Below are positions 15,523 to 24,908 of a stretch of DNA of 64,000 bases, piece after piece (the stretch's first letter is position 1; the number at the start of each line of letters is the position of its first letter). The notes beneath the pieces are model-generated. The model was given only the letters and a program-made list of their open reading frames with translations. It ran no database searches and was not told the DNA's origin. The position numbers and the translations under genes were made by a program. The DNA is from Paenibacillus sp. FSL H8-0048 (GTDB lineage: Bacteria > Bacillota > Bacilli > Paenibacillales > Paenibacillaceae), in contig NZ_JBBODF010000001.1 in NCBI RefSeq assembly GCF_038002825.1, positions 1,612,001 to 1,676,000 on the forward strand, read 5' to 3'.

Positions 15523-17841
15523 CTACTCCTTAATATTGCCGGATATTTGAATTCGGCCGATGCCCGATGTGCCGAAGACTGCCCCTATCAGTACAGAACC
15601 AGTCATAATCAGCGGACACAGCAGATACGCGGAGAGGGGATGGACCACGAACTTGAAGGACGAAGCTCCGAAGGAGGAGATCACAGCCCCGGCAAGAATC
15701 TGTCCCAGAGTGTTCGCGAGCAGGGTGCCCAGAACCATCCCGGTCACCAATACAAATACAGCACGCACATAATACTGTACAGTCAGATCGGAATTCCGGA
15801 AGCCCAGCGATTTCATGACGGCAATAGGGTAACGGTCCTTAGCTACCAGCATCCGCATGAACAAGAGTGTAATCAGTACATTCAGAACCAGCATCACAGC
15901 TAGAGCAGCCCATGCAGCCTTACCGACTGAGCGAATGGTGGAGCCGAAGGTCTGCGTCACATATTCGTCAATCCCCGACACCTTCGCATAACTGAACTGC
16001 CGGGCATATTCGCTTACCGCGCTGCCTGCTTGCGACTTATCCGCCAGCTCTGCATAGATGACAGACCACATCGCCTCTGCGGATGGGGTGGTGAATACGG
16101 CCTTGGCCGTTTTGCCGCCGTTAGTCACATCGGAATAAATTCCGCTTACCGTAAGCATCCGGGGTTCTCCTTCAATCAGCAGGATCAGGGAGTCTCCGGG
16201 CTTTTTGCCCAGATCCTTCGCATTTACGGCGGACAGGGCGATTTCTTTCGCTGTCTCCGGTCTGCGCCCTTCCGAATAGGCCACCGGGAATATAGAATGG
16301 TCCCCCAGCTCAACCTTCAACCGTTCCTCCGCTCCATGCTCCAGCTGTACGTTAAGCGCCCGCGTGGTGAGTACCGCATAGCGGGAGACCGACTGATCCT
16401 GGTCCATGACCCGCGCAATAGCTGCGGCCTTCTCAGCAATATGGTCCGTCTGCTGGATATCCAGCCGCAGATCACTGTCACCGATGCCCATGTATGTAAT
16501 GAAGCTCGGAGAGGAGATCGTATGATAGAGATTCTGGGGCACAATCATAAGGAAGGAAGAGATGACGAGCACCGCAAGCATGGTTGCGTATAGACTTTTT
16601 CTGGACAAGACATCCTTAACGCCCAGGTAGACATTCGTGCTGAACAGCCGGTTGCCGCTCAAGGTCAAACGTCTGGAGCCTCTCCGGGTCTCCTGAACTG
16701 TCCCGAACCGGATGGCTTCGACCGCCGAAATCCTGCGGAAACGCTTCAGCACCCGGTTCACATAGGCAATAATAGTGAGGAATACAAGCAGTACACCAAA
16801 GACGCCACACGCCAGAGCAAGGGCCGGATGCGCACTTTCGCCCATATACAGCCTGATATTCTCAAGCAGCAGACCCCGGAAGCTGAACGCTAATATAAAG
16901 CCGAGGATGCTTCCCATAGCCGCTATTGCTGCGTATTTGGCGAGATAGATTCTTTTGAGATCCGAGACACGCAGACCGATGGCCTTCATAACGCCGATCT
17001 CCCGGTAATCGCTCTCGATGGTAGCCATAAGGGTGAACCGTATACATAGAAAAGCAATAATAACGACCAGCACACTCGCCAGCAGGATCACCGCAATCAT
17101 CAGCCCGTCAGAGATTGCATTAAGCACTCTGAACAGAGGATAGGTAATTACCGGACCGTTCCCTTCCAGTCCTGCTGCGGTGTAGTCGGTCTCAAAGGCT
17201 CCCAGCATCGACAGGTCCCTCAGTCTGAACTCAATCAGATATTCTGTGGTTCCGTACGGTGCCAGCTCCGCATAATCCGCCGGGCTGACGAGGAACCGCT
17301 TCGACGAAGCGAGCAGCGAGTTCATCTGTGAATCCCGCAGGAACCCCGCTACGGTGAGACTTGTGTCTCCCACGGTAACCGTCCCTCCCTCCTTGACGGA
17401 GCCATCCTTCATGTAACTTATCGGGACATACACCTCGCCGCCCCGTACATTAATCACATTCCCGTCCAGATCAAGCAGATAATCAAATTTCCCGCTCTGT
17501 GTGCTGAAGCCGTTATCCTGCACACTGTCCGCAAGCGTATGCCCGTCCATGACAATCCTAGCGCCTTCTACATTAAGGAAATCAAGCACCTGGTGTTCTT
17601 CAACCTTATTGTTCTGCTCTGCAAAAGCTTTGAGCCGGGCTTGATCCAGCTGGCCGGAATGCATCTGCAGGAAATGCGGCGTCTTCGCCTGCGTCATCAG
17701 ATGATCGATCGCCCCGCTCAGATTGACAACCAGAATGGCTGACAGAGAGACGAGCATGGCTGCAGCAGCTACGAACAGCATCGTCGTGAGTGTAATTCCC
17801 TTGCTTGTGCGGATATCTCTGCGGATGATTCGGTAAAACAT
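15523..17841 (-). CDS. FtsX-like ABC permease (772 residues, two FtsX domains)
   Basis: A large permease with an N-terminal helix (about 17-40, ITLTTMLFVAAAAMLVSLSAI), a big extracytoplasmic domain, three helices around 250-370, another extracytoplasmic domain from about 430, and a final three-helix FtsX unit with MKSLGFRNSDLTVQYYVRAVFVL. The two FtsX repeats show matching phrases, GVMKAIGLRVSDLKRIY and AVMKSLGFRNSDL. It partners the ATPase at 14755-15513. Four bases separate it from the MFS pump gene, so all follow the TetR gene in one operon. Confidence 0.88.
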   Translation of the reverse strand: MFYRIIRRDIRTSKGITLTTMLFVAAAAMLVSLSAILVVNLSGAIDHLMTQAKTPHFLQMHSGQLDQARLKAFAEQNNKVEEHQVLDFLNVEGARIVMDGHTLADSVQDNGFSTQSGKFDYLLDLDGNVINVRGGEVYVPISYMKDGSVKEGGTVTVGDTSLTVAGFLRDSQMNSLLASSKRFLVSPADYAELAPYGTTEYLIEFRLRDLSMLGAFETDYTAAGLEGNGPVITYPLFRVLNAISDGLMIAVILLASVLVVIIAFLCIRFTLMATIESDYREIGVMKAIGLRVSDLKRIYLAKYAAIAAMGSILGFILAFSFRGLLLENIRLYMGESAHPALALACGVFGVLLVFLTIIAYVNRVLKRFRRISAVEAIRFGTVQETRRGSRRLTLSGNRLFSTNVYLGVKDVLSRKSLYATMLAVLVISSFLMIVPQNLYHTISSPSFITYMGIGDSDLRLDIQQTDHIAEKAAAIARVMDQDQSVSRYAVLTTRALNVQLEHGAEERLKVELGDHSIFPVAYSEGRRPETAKEIALSAVNAKDLGKKPGDSLILLIEGEPRMLTVSGIYSDVTNGGKTAKAVFTTPSAEAMWSVIYAELADKSQAGSAVSEYARQFSYAKVSGIDEYVTQTFGSTIRSVGKAAWAALAVMLVLNVLITLLFMRMLVAKDRYPIAVMKSLGFRNSDLTVQYYVRAVFVLVTGMVLGTLLANTLGQILAGAVISSFGASSFKFVVHPLSAYLLCPLIMTGSVLIGAVFGTSGIGRIQISGNIKE

Positions 17842-17844
17842 AAG

Positions 17845-19125
17845 TTACCCCCTGCTCTCAAGACTTGTAATGGATTTGAGCCGATAGATCATGACCGAAG
17901 AGGCGCTTAACAGCAGGCCGGCAATGATGATGAGGAGTCCCATCCCCCGCCCGCTGCCAGTGCCGATGATCCGTCCCACACTACCCGCCAGAACTCCGCC
18001 GCTTACCAGCAAGGGAGTAAATACGTAGTCTGCCAGCACACCTGCCAGCATATAGGCCGCCACGAATCCAAGCTGCGAGAGCAGTCCGATCAGTGACCAG
18101 GCTCTCCCCTGGACGGAATTGTCGATATTGGTGCGGACCAGATAATCCAGGGCAGTATTTGTAAAGGGCAGCATGGCAAAAAACATAAAGCCCGCAGCGC
18201 CGATCAATACAATGTTCTCACGCAGCCCGAAGACGGCGATACTGATCCCTGAGCAGAAAAGCGACACTGCCAGCATGCGCACGAAATTCTTTTGTATCCG
18301 CAGCATCCCTATAATGACACTCGACACCAGCATTCCCGATGCCATGACCGTCTCAAGCGTCCCCAAGACCGCACTGCTGGAGAACGCCAGAATCATCGGC
18401 ATGCATAAGGTCTCGATGAACCCGATGAAGAAGGTCATGACCGAGGTCATAATCACCAGCACCAGCACCCCACGGTTCCCGGAGACCGCCCGCCAGCCTT
18501 CTTGAAACTCCCGGAGGAAGGCCGGTGCCTGCTCCGCCTTCTTGGAGGCAAGACCACGGCGGACCGCAAGTGTAGTAGGTACGGTTACCAAAAACGTGCA
18601 GATGTCGATAATCAGCAGCAGCTTCACATCAGAGACTGTAAGCAGCAGCCCGGCAATGAGCGGCGAAATCAGATATTTGGCGGAGCCGGCAATCTGCACA
18701 AACCCGCTGGCCTTCGTATACTGCTCCTCGGTTAGCAGATCGGTGATCGTAGCCTTATAGGCGGGATCAAGCAACGAGGAGAATACCGAGCTGACGGTTA
18801 CCCCTAAGCAGATCTGCCACAGCTGTGCTTCTCCATTCAGCAGGCAGACCAGAATATAGATCAGACCTAAAGCAGAGAGCGTATCCCCTACCACCATTAG
18901 CAGCCTGCGGTCATAACGGTCCGCCAGCACGCCTGCGACTGGACTGAGCAGCAGTGACGGCATGAATGCCAGGAGGGTCACCAGCGCCATAGCCGACGTC
19001 TGCCCGGTCTGCTGTAAGGTATAGATCCCCAGCCCGAACGCGGTAAGCCCGCTGCCGATGGCTGAGATCAGTTGTCCTGACCAGAGAAACAGGAATCTGC
19101 CGAATCCTATGCCGGATTTACTCAT
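17845..19125 (-). CDS. MFS transporter, MdtG/enterobactin-exporter-like
   Basis: A major facilitator protein of about 426 residues with 12 helices. The loop 2-3 motif A is GVLADRYDRRLLMVVGD (about 72-88), and a FLVTVPTTLAVRRGL segment lies mid-protein. The family exports drugs or siderophores by proton antiport. The start at 19125 (MSKSGIGFGRFLFLW) overlaps the TetR stop by 8 bases; an alternative ATG lies at 19149. Coupling to the TetR gene makes this its probable main target. Confidence 0.88.
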   Translation of the reverse strand: MSKSGIGFGRFLFLWSGQLISAIGSGLTAFGLGIYTLQQTGQTSAMALVTLLAFMPSLLLSPVAGVLADRYDRRLLMVVGDTLSALGLIYILVCLLNGEAQLWQICLGVTVSSVFSSLLDPAYKATITDLLTEEQYTKASGFVQIAGSAKYLISPLIAGLLLTVSDVKLLLIIDICTFLVTVPTTLAVRRGLASKKAEQAPAFLREFQEGWRAVSGNRGVLVLVIMTSVMTFFIGFIETLCMPMILAFSSSAVLGTLETVMASGMLVSSVIIGMLRIQKNFVRMLAVSLFCSGISIAVFGLRENIVLIGAAGFMFFAMLPFTNTALDYLVRTNIDNSVQGRAWSLIGLLSQLGFVAAYMLAGVLADYVFTPLLVSGGVLAGSVGRIIGTGSGRGMGLLIIIAGLLLSASSVMIYRLKSITSLESRG

Positions 19126-19789
19126 CACCCTGATTTCCCTTCGCTCCATTGGCGCTGCCGAACATCTGCATTACGCTCATCAGACTTCCGCGCACGGCAC
19201 CAAGCAGCCGTTCCACATTCGTGATGAAGGCCAGAATGCGTGACATACGCTCCTCCTCCGTCATGTCAACCATATCATTATCAAAAATCGTGGTGGCATA
19301 GACAACGACCATCTCCATACATTCATACGGATAAGGAGTATTGAATATCCCCTGCTCTATTCCCTCGCTGATGATGGAGGCCAGAATGGGCGGAACGCTG
19401 CGGATGACCGCCTTCTGAACCTTTTGATGCATCAGTGCATTCTGCGGCTTGTGGATATGCTCCATAATCTCCGTGCTGCTGCTGTCTCCGCTGCTGATGT
19501 TCAGCGCCATGACTACACGGAGAATCCGGTCAATGACGGGTATGCTCTTGTCTTCAGCAACCTGCTGCGCGGCATGAAGAATAGTGGCATTCGTCCGCTC
19601 AATCAGCGCGTCCATAATATCCTCCTTCGACTTGAAGTGATAATACAGTGTCCCGCGCGCAATGCCGACCTTGCCCAGAATATCGCCGGTGCTCGTACCG
19701 TCGAAGCCCTTCTGTCCGAACAGTTCCTCGGCTGCATCCAGAATCTCATTTCTGCGGGCTTCCGCTTCTTTTACAACTCTCATGGTCAT
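19118..19789 (-). CDS. TetR-family repressor
   Basis: A 223-residue regulator with the TetR helix-turn-helix at residues 10-60 (RRNEILDAAEELFGQKGFDGTSTGDILGKVGIARGTLYYHFKSKEDIM) and an all-helical ligand domain after it. It is first in the operon TetR-MFS-FtsX permease-MacB-like ATPase. The long palindrome at 19858-19888 lies 69 bases before its start and is the obvious operator, so it probably represses the whole efflux operon until its ligand arrives. Confidence 0.93.
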   Translation of the reverse strand: MTMRVVKEAEARRNEILDAAEELFGQKGFDGTSTGDILGKVGIARGTLYYHFKSKEDIMDALIERTNATILHAAQQVAEDKSIPVIDRILRVVMALNISSGDSSSTEIMEHIHKPQNALMHQKVQKAVIRSVPPILASIISEGIEQGIFNTPYPYECMEMVVVYATTIFDNDMVDMTEEERMSRILAFITNVERLLGAVRGSLMSVMQMFGSANGAKGNQGDE

Positions 19790-19857
19790 GTCTCCTTATG
19801 GTGAAGCTGGGATGATACTAACTTTGGGTGTAACCGTAACTCTATTTGTAATAAACC

Positions 19858-19888
19858 CACTCACCGACCGACTGTCTGTCGGTGAGTG
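19858..19888. promoter_or_regulatory. TetR operator
   Basis: A perfect inverted repeat with 11-base arms CACTCACCGAC (19858-19868) and GTCGGTGAGTG (19878-19888) separated by 9 bases. It lies upstream of the TetR-MFS operon in the expected control position. Confidence 0.8.
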
Positions 19889-19969
19889 ATTATAGCATAT
19901 CACGCTTGGCTGGAACATGGTAGCTTAAATTTTTTACCTACATTTGGCTTACGCACCCTCACAGCAGCG

Positions 19970-19992
19970 ATTGTATTCGGTTTTTTGCATAC
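19970..19992 (+). repeat. Single CGGTTTT-type hairpin repeat
   Basis: ATTGTATTCGG followed by TTTTTTGCATAC matches the recurrent hairpin unit seen at 48745-48828 and, more distantly, the array at 47581-47865. It is a solitary copy between the TetR control region and the ArsR gene. Confidence 0.5.
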
Positions 19993-20014
19993 CGCAAAGC
20001 AGGGATTCTCCATA

Positions 20015-20365
20015 TCAGAGAATCCCTGCCTCACGCCCGCATTGTGCCAGCACCTTCTCCAGCCCGTTCACCAAGCTTTTGAGCACCATCAGCTTGCTTC
20101 CGGAGTCCAGCCGGTAATAGTTGCGGGTGCCTTCTTTGCGGACGCTAACAATTCCGGCTTCTATCAAGATTCTAAGATGATGGGACACGACCGGACGGGA
20201 AAAGTGGGTGATCCCTCTGATCTCGCCTACACGCATGCCCGGATCTTGCGGCCCTTGCAGCAAGGCCATCAGGATGGCTTGCCGGGTCTCGGCACCGACC
20301 GCGTTCAGCACCTTCAGCGAATTCTTGAATTGAGACGCCAGTTCATCCATCAATTCCTGATCCAT
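20015..20365 (-). CDS. ArsR-family winged-helix regulator
   Basis: A 116-residue regulator. The start at 20365 is set by TAGGAGGG at ideal spacing; a longer frame exists to 20395. The ArsR helix-turn-helix is seen as TRQAILMALLQG, then THFSRPVVSHHLRILIEAGIVSVRKEGTRNYYRL. There is no Cys metal site, so it is not clearly a metal sensor. It follows the MarR gene by 46 bases in the same direction. A GCAGGGATTCTC/GAGAATCCCTGC hairpin (19999-20029) overlaps its stop codon but lacks a T-run. Confidence 0.87.
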   Translation of the reverse strand: MDQELMDELASQFKNSLKVLNAVGAETRQAILMALLQGPQDPGMRVGEIRGITHFSRPVVSHHLRILIEAGIVSVRKEGTRNYYRLDSGSKLMVLKSLVNGLEKVLAQCGREAGIL

Positions 20366-20411
20366 GGAAATCCCTCCTATGTGCTTCATCGTCACGAATC
20401 CTAATTCTTCT

Positions 20412-20867
20412 TCAGCGGCTCACCCCTGGAGCAGTGACCAGAATCTTGCTGGCCAGGGCAATCATCTGCGCCCGCTCCTCCCCGGTAAGACCCTCGGTTA
20501 CCGCCGTAATCTGACGCTCGATCTGCTCCCCGACCTCATGAATAATCTTCCAGCCTGCCGGAGTAGCCCGTACATTGAATGCCCGCCGGTCACTCTCTGA
20601 TACAGTTCGTTCTACCAGCCCGCGGCGCTGCGCCCTGTCGACGAGCCCTGTAATACTGGATTTATCGAGGCCCAGATGCTTCGCCAGCTGCAGCATACCC
20701 GGCTCCCGGTCGCGCAATATCCCCAGCAGACGGATCTGAATGATCGACAGATCATGCTCCGTTCCTATTCGGGCCAGGATATTCTGCACCAGGAAGGATA
20801 GCTGCACAAGGCTGTCTACCATCGACAGATCTTCCAGTTTATCAAAAGAATTATCATAACTGCTCAT
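20412..20867 (-). CDS. MarR-family regulator
   Basis: A 151-residue MarR protein. The start at 20867 (MSSYDNSF) is chosen for GGAG 8 bases upstream; the GTG at 20876 overlaps that RBS. The winged helix shows LGILRDREPGMLQLAKHLGLDKSSITGLVDRAQRRGLVERTVSESDRRAFNV. A Cys is not obvious, so redox sensing is uncertain. It is divergent from an MDR oxidoreductase gene, with a perfect palindrome between them, which suggests it represses both. Confidence 0.9.
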   Translation of the reverse strand: MSSYDNSFDKLEDLSMVDSLVQLSFLVQNILARIGTEHDLSIIQIRLLGILRDREPGMLQLAKHLGLDKSSITGLVDRAQRRGLVERTVSESDRRAFNVRATPAGWKIIHEVGEQIERQITAVTEGLTGEERAQMIALASKILVTAPGVSR

Positions 20868-20940
20868 TGATTTCACTCCACTTTTGTATATTTCAGACCT
20901 GTTTGCTCCTATTGTACCACAGCAGCCGTTGACTTTGTAC

Positions 20941-20982
20941 GTAATACAAACTATATTGTTTGTATTACAAACTTATTAGTTT
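20941..20982. promoter_or_regulatory. MarR operator between divergent genes
   Basis: Arms GTAATACAAAC (20941-20951) and GTTTGTATTAC (20958-20968) form a perfect 11-bp inverted repeat around a 6-base spacer. A second dyad CAAACTTATTAGTTTG follows at about 20967-20982. It is placed to control both the MarR gene and the oxidoreductase. Confidence 0.75.
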
Positions 20983-21041
20983 GTTTCACAAACAAAAATC
21001 ACTCATCCAGGTATACCACCTGGGTAAATGGAGGCCTATTT

Positions 21042-22028
21042 ATGTACGCTGCTATTGTAAGATCATTCAATTCAGCTCCGAAATACGAAGAGATTGAAGC
21101 TCCGGCACCCTCAAGAGAACACGAAGCTCTGGTGGATGTGCTGGCTGCCGGATTACATCTCCGGGTCCGGGCACAGGCCAACGGTTCTCATTACACGAGT
21201 ACGGATGAACTGCCGTTAATCCCCGGTATTGACGGCGTCGGACGGCTCCCGGATGGTAAGCTGGTCTATTTTGTTGCCACCGATAATGCCTTGGGATCGT
21301 TCGCAGACCAGACCCTCATCGATCTCCGCCGCGCTGTCCCGCTACCCGCAGATGCTGATCCCGTGCTCATCGCCGCCGCCATGAATCCAGCCATGTCTTC
21401 ATGGGTGACTCTCCGCCGCCGGATTCAGGCTAAGCCCGGGTTCAAGGTGCTCATTCTGGGCGCCACCGGCAACTCCGGGCAGATGGCCGTTCAGATCGCC
21501 AAGCTTATGGGAGCCAGTCAGATCATCGCTGCCGGGCGCAACCCGGAACGTCTCCGTTCGCTTACACAGCATGGTGCGGATGTACTCATACCGCTAACCG
21601 GAGATCCCGGGACAGTGGCCCGGAATCTCGGCGAAGCCTCAGCCGAAGTGGATATCGTTCTCGACTATCTGTGGGGTGAGCCTGCTGCACTCGCCATGCT
21701 CCCGATATTAACCCGCCGGTCCGACCGCAGCCGGCTGTTAACCTGGATTCAGATCGGTTCCATAGCAGGTGCGGACGCCGCGATTCCTTCCGCTGCGCTC
21801 CGTTCTGCCAACTTCCAGATCATCGGCAGCGGCCAGGGGTCCGTCACGCCAGCCGGTTATCTGGCGGAATTTCCGGCGCTGATCCATGCGATTGCAGAAG
21901 GTCAGCTTACAGCGAACCCTATCGTTTATCCGCTCTCCCAGATTGAACAGGTATGGAAGACTCCGCCGGCCAGTCAGCAGCGTATTGTCTTCGTGCCGCA
22001 AGCGGAAACGGATTTGCCGTCCTTTTAA
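21042..22028 (+). CDS. Zinc-independent MDR (quinone oxidoreductase-like) protein
   Basis: A 328-residue medium-chain reductase that would use NAD(P)H to reduce a quinone or enone. The GroES-like N-terminal part (to about 125) includes LPLIPGIDGVGRL. The Rossmann segment is KVLILGATGNSGQMAVQIAKLMGA (about 138-161). The Cys and His zinc ligands of alcohol dehydrogenases are absent, so it is of the zinc-free type. It is divergent from, and probably repressed by, the MarR regulator. It may respond to electrophiles. Confidence 0.87.
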   Translation: MYAAIVRSFNSAPKYEEIEAPAPSREHEALVDVLAAGLHLRVRAQANGSHYTSTDELPLIPGIDGVGRLPDGKLVYFVATDNALGSFADQTLIDLRRAVPLPADADPVLIAAAMNPAMSSWVTLRRRIQAKPGFKVLILGATGNSGQMAVQIAKLMGASQIIAAGRNPERLRSLTQHGADVLIPLTGDPGTVARNLGEASAEVDIVLDYLWGEPAALAMLPILTRRSDRSRLLTWIQIGSIAGADAAIPSAALRSANFQIIGSGQGSVTPAGYLAEFPALIHAIAEGQLTANPIVYPLSQIEQVWKTPPASQQRIVFVPQAETDLPSF

Positions 22029-22197
22029 AGGACGGTACAAGCTATGTCCGGGTATCGTCAAGCTGAGTTGCTTCGATTGTAACTTCTGTTCTTGAACATT
22101 CTGGAAAGTGAGTGATAGACTTAGCAGGGTACGCTACTTGAAGGAATCTTCAAAGGAATGATATCAACCCATCATAGAACAGGAGGCCGAAGAGCAG

Positions 22198-22803
22198 TTG
22201 GCGATTTATCTGGTTAGACACGGCAAGGATGACGAAGGATATCGCGGCGGATGGAGCCAGCGGGGGCTGAATAGCCAGGGTTACCGGCAAGCCGAGAAGC
22301 TTGGCCGTTTTTTGAGAGAGAATTCGGCTTCATTCCCTATACAACGTATAGTCAGCAGCGATCTGCAGCGGGCGCTGGATACAGCCGGTGAGCTGGCAAG
22401 AGAACTGGAGTTACCCTTGGAGCGCAGTACGGATTGGCGGGAGATGAACAATGGCGTGATCGCCGGTATGCCGAACGAAATCGTGAATGAACGGTATCCC
22501 GGCTTATACTTCTCAGGCCTGCGGATGGACGAGCGTTACCCCGGCGGAGAGAGTCCGCTCGAATTCTTCACACGGATTCAGGAAGCCTTCACCCGGCTGT
22601 GCGAAGAGCATGCGGACAACGGCCCTGATAATAACCTGATGGTTGTTACACATGGCGGTGTCATAAACATCATCTATCACCTCATCAAAGGGATCGGCTG
22701 GAATAACCGCGGCAGTAAATTTCCGGCTTCCTATACCAGCCTGCACAGAATTGAGCATGTAGATGGAAGATGGAGCCTTTCACTGGAAAATTATACGGTC
22801 TAG
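22198..22803 (+). CDS. Histidine phosphatase family protein (phosphoglycerate mutase-like)
   Basis: A 201-residue enzyme with the catalytic RHG at residues 7-9 (IYLVRHGKDDEGYRGG), RIVSSDLQRALDTA around 52, EMNNGVIAGM at 84 and the second His in VVTHGGVINIIYH near 148. It removes phosphate from an unknown small molecule or protein. The start is TTG at 22198 with AGGAGG 13 bases upstream, slightly far. The gene ends ahead of a strong bidirectional terminator. Confidence 0.88.
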   Translation: MAIYLVRHGKDDEGYRGGWSQRGLNSQGYRQAEKLGRFLRENSASFPIQRIVSSDLQRALDTAGELARELELPLERSTDWREMNNGVIAGMPNEIVNERYPGLYFSGLRMDERYPGGESPLEFFTRIQEAFTRLCEEHADNGPDNNLMVVTHGGVINIIYHLIKGIGWNNRGSKFPASYTSLHRIEHVDGRWSLSLENYTV

Positions 22804-22846
22804 CTGCTGCGCTAACTCTGCGTTACGCAGGCGGCCCGATCAACAC

Positions 22847-22902
22847 AACAGCACACGCCCGGCTGCCGAGATTCTAATCTCTGCCGCCGGGCGTGTGCTG
22901 TT
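22847..22902. terminator. Strong bidirectional stem-loop terminator
   Basis: A perfect 17-bp stem with left arm 22847-22863 (AACAGCACACGCCCGGC) and right arm 22886-22902. It lies between the convergent phosphatase and Rieske oxygenase genes. Confidence 0.8.
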
Positions 22903-22931
22903 AATAATGCCTGAGTAATTGAAAGGATGCA

Positions 22932-23978
22932 TCAGGACGTATAATTCTGCCCCAGCCCAAGGCTGCTTAGCAGCTGTCTATAGGCAATGGATGTCCGGTC
23001 TGCCGGAATATGGGCTTCAGCCTGCAGATCCAGCGGCAGATCCTCCGGCGTCTGCGACTCTACCATCTCCGCATCCTCCTGGAACACCTGTAGATTGAAC
23101 TTGACGGTATCCTCGATTGGGGCGTTCTTATCGAAGTTGCGTGAGATCGGGCAGAACAGCCGGGTATAACGGGCCGACACCGGAGAAGCACAGTTCAGAA
23201 TCTTCAGCCTGCCCTCATCCGGGAAATAAACCGTCAGCGATGCGGCGAACGGGGCGAATACACGGAATTCCCGCAGCCACTGGAAGCCTTCAGGTGCAGG
23301 ATTCTCCTGCCCTTTGCCATAGTTGCTGACCGTGCTCCAGTATTCGGCGACCAGCTCCGTCTCCCCTTCGCGCCATACCTTGTACTGGGGGACCTCAGTG
23401 TTATTGCGGTCACCGAAGGTTGCCGTATGCACGTAGGCGAAATGGGATACATCCAGGAACCCCTCCATCTGCCGCCCGGAAGAGCCGGCTATGTCGAAGC
23501 TCGGGATCAGAATATTAATATAGTCGGGGTCCTCCCAGGCCGGGAAGGCGGGAATCTGCTCCGGCGCATCTGCAAGGCAGGTCCAGATCAGACCGTACCG
23601 TTCGATGGCCGGATAGACGATCAATTTCAATTTGGGCGAGATTTTGGCGCTGGGATGCGCCGGTACCGCAGTACATTTCCCTTCACAGTTATAGCGGAAC
23701 CCGTGATACGGGCAGACAATCTCCCCGTTCTCCACCCACCCCTTACTCAGCGGGGCTCCCCGGTGAAAACACAGATCCCGGGCAATAACCACCTTGCCTC
23801 CGCTGCGGTAGCACACCAGCTTCATATCCAGCAGCTTGACCGCCACCGGCTGATCCTGTACCTCTGCTGCCGTAGCCACCGGATACCAATACCGGGCCAG
23901 AATGCGCCAGTCTTCAGGTGAGAAGGTGCAATCACGCGGGAGTTCAAGCTCTGCCTGCCGTTTCTTTTCCTCTAACAT
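22932..23978 (-). CDS. Rieske non-heme iron oxygenase, large subunit
   Basis: A 348-residue VanA/phthalate-dioxygenase-like oxygenase that would hydroxylate or demethylate an aromatic or related substrate. The [2Fe-2S] Rieske motif is CFHRGAPLSKG then CPYHGFRY (about 69-95). The mononuclear iron site is likely in GFLDVSHFAYVHTATFGD (about 172-190). No dedicated reductase lies beside it, but an FMN reductase gene is divergent across a 340-bp AT-rich gap with repeated TTTAGCT elements. Confidence 0.88.
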   Translation of the reverse strand: MLEEKKRQAELELPRDCTFSPEDWRILARYWYPVATAAEVQDQPVAVKLLDMKLVCYRSGGKVVIARDLCFHRGAPLSKGWVENGEIVCPYHGFRYNCEGKCTAVPAHPSAKISPKLKLIVYPAIERYGLIWTCLADAPEQIPAFPAWEDPDYINILIPSFDIAGSSGRQMEGFLDVSHFAYVHTATFGDRNNTEVPQYKVWREGETELVAEYWSTVSNYGKGQENPAPEGFQWLREFRVFAPFAASLTVYFPDEGRLKILNCASPVSARYTRLFCPISRNFDKNAPIEDTVKFNLQVFQEDAEMVESQTPEDLPLDLQAEAHIPADRTSIAYRQLLSSLGLGQNYTS

Positions 23979-24084
23979 GGCTGCCCCACCTCTCCATATA
24001 GTATAGATACATAAGATTTCTTAATTATATGTCATAATAACTGACTTGTTGAGTGTATTTTAAGCTAAATTCATCATGACAATC

Positions 24085-24211
24085 AATTATTTAGCTGAAA
24101 ATTTTGGTTTCGAGCCTAAAAACAACTTTACAATGTTATGCAAAATGACATATCGATGACCTACCCAGATTCGGTACGGTAATTGGGCCGTTTTAATTTT
24201 AGCTAAAAATT
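24085..24211. promoter_or_regulatory. AT-rich divergent control region with repeated TTTAGCTNAAAATTT elements
   Basis: The 23979-24317 gap holds no gene. TTTAGCTGAAAATTTT (about 24089-24104) and TTTTAGCTAAAAATTT (about 24196-24211) are near-identical, and a shorter TAAGCTAAATT lies at about 24061. They look like binding sites of a shared regulator of the Rieske oxygenase and FMN reductase genes. Confidence 0.45.
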
Positions 24212-24233
24212 TAACTAGGTTTCAAAATTTCAC

Positions 24234-24261
24234 TTGCTTTATTAAAGTTATCAGCTATAAT
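24234..24261 (+). promoter_or_regulatory. SigA-type promoter of the FMN reductase gene
   Basis: TTGCTT (24234-24239), a 16-base spacer and TATAAT (24256-24261). The consensus -10 lies 57 bases before the start codon at 24318. Confidence 0.65.
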
Positions 24262-24317
24262 AAAAAACATAACAAGCAAAACAAATTACGGAAAACAAAA
24301 ACCAGGGAGGAATTAAA

Positions 24318-24860
24318 ATGACAACACTTAATATCGGAATTATTCTTGGAAGCACACGCCAGGGCCGCGTTAGCCCGCAGGTAGGGGAATGGGTGAAGGG
24401 GATCGCTGACGCCCGTGGAGATGCTAATTACGAAATCGTAGATATTGCCGACTTCAAGCTGCCGCTGCTCGGGGAAAGCGACAGCTATGCTGAAGCTCAG
24501 GCTTGGGCAGCTAAGCTGGCTACCTTGGACGGATTCGTATTCATCGTTCAGGAATATAACCACAGTCTATCCGGGGCACTTAAGAACGCACTGGATTCTG
24601 CTCGTGAAGAATGGAACAACAAGGCTGCCGGTATCGTCAGCTACGGCTCCGCCGGAGGCGCCCGCGCCGCTGAGCATCTGCGCGGTATTCTCGGCGAGCT
24701 GTCCGTAGCCGATGTGCGTGTACACCCGCTGCTCTCGCTGTTCACCGACTTCGAGAACGGTTCTGTGTTCAAGCCTGCTGACCTGCATACTGCCAACGTC
24801 AACGCCATGTTGGATCAGGTATTGGCCTGGAGCGGCGCGCTGAAGACACTGCGCCAGTAA
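24318..24860 (+). CDS. NADPH-dependent FMN reductase (flavodoxin-like)
   Basis: A 180-residue FMN reductase-like quinone or azo reductase. The FMN phosphate loop is GSTRQGR (about 11-17), a QEYNHSLSGALKNALD motif lies at about 79-94, and SYGSAGGARAAEHLR follows. The family reduces quinones, chromate or azo compounds with NADPH. The RBS GGGAGGAATTAAAATG is strong and a consensus promoter precedes it. It is divergent from a Rieske oxygenase gene; whether it feeds electrons to it is unknown. Confidence 0.9.
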   Translation: MTTLNIGIILGSTRQGRVSPQVGEWVKGIADARGDANYEIVDIADFKLPLLGESDSYAEAQAWAAKLATLDGFVFIVQEYNHSLSGALKNALDSAREEWNNKAAGIVSYGSAGGARAAEHLRGILGELSVADVRVHPLLSLFTDFENGSVFKPADLHTANVNAMLDQVLAWSGALKTLRQ

Positions 24861-24908
24861 GAGTTCATTCGAAGCAGTTCCAGATCTATACAAGTCCGAA
24901 CATGAAGC

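Noticed and set aside
19999..20029. Perfect 12-bp stem-loop overlapping the ArsR stop codon as a terminator
   Set aside because: No T-run follows on either strand, so a terminator call is unsupported; noted only under the gene.
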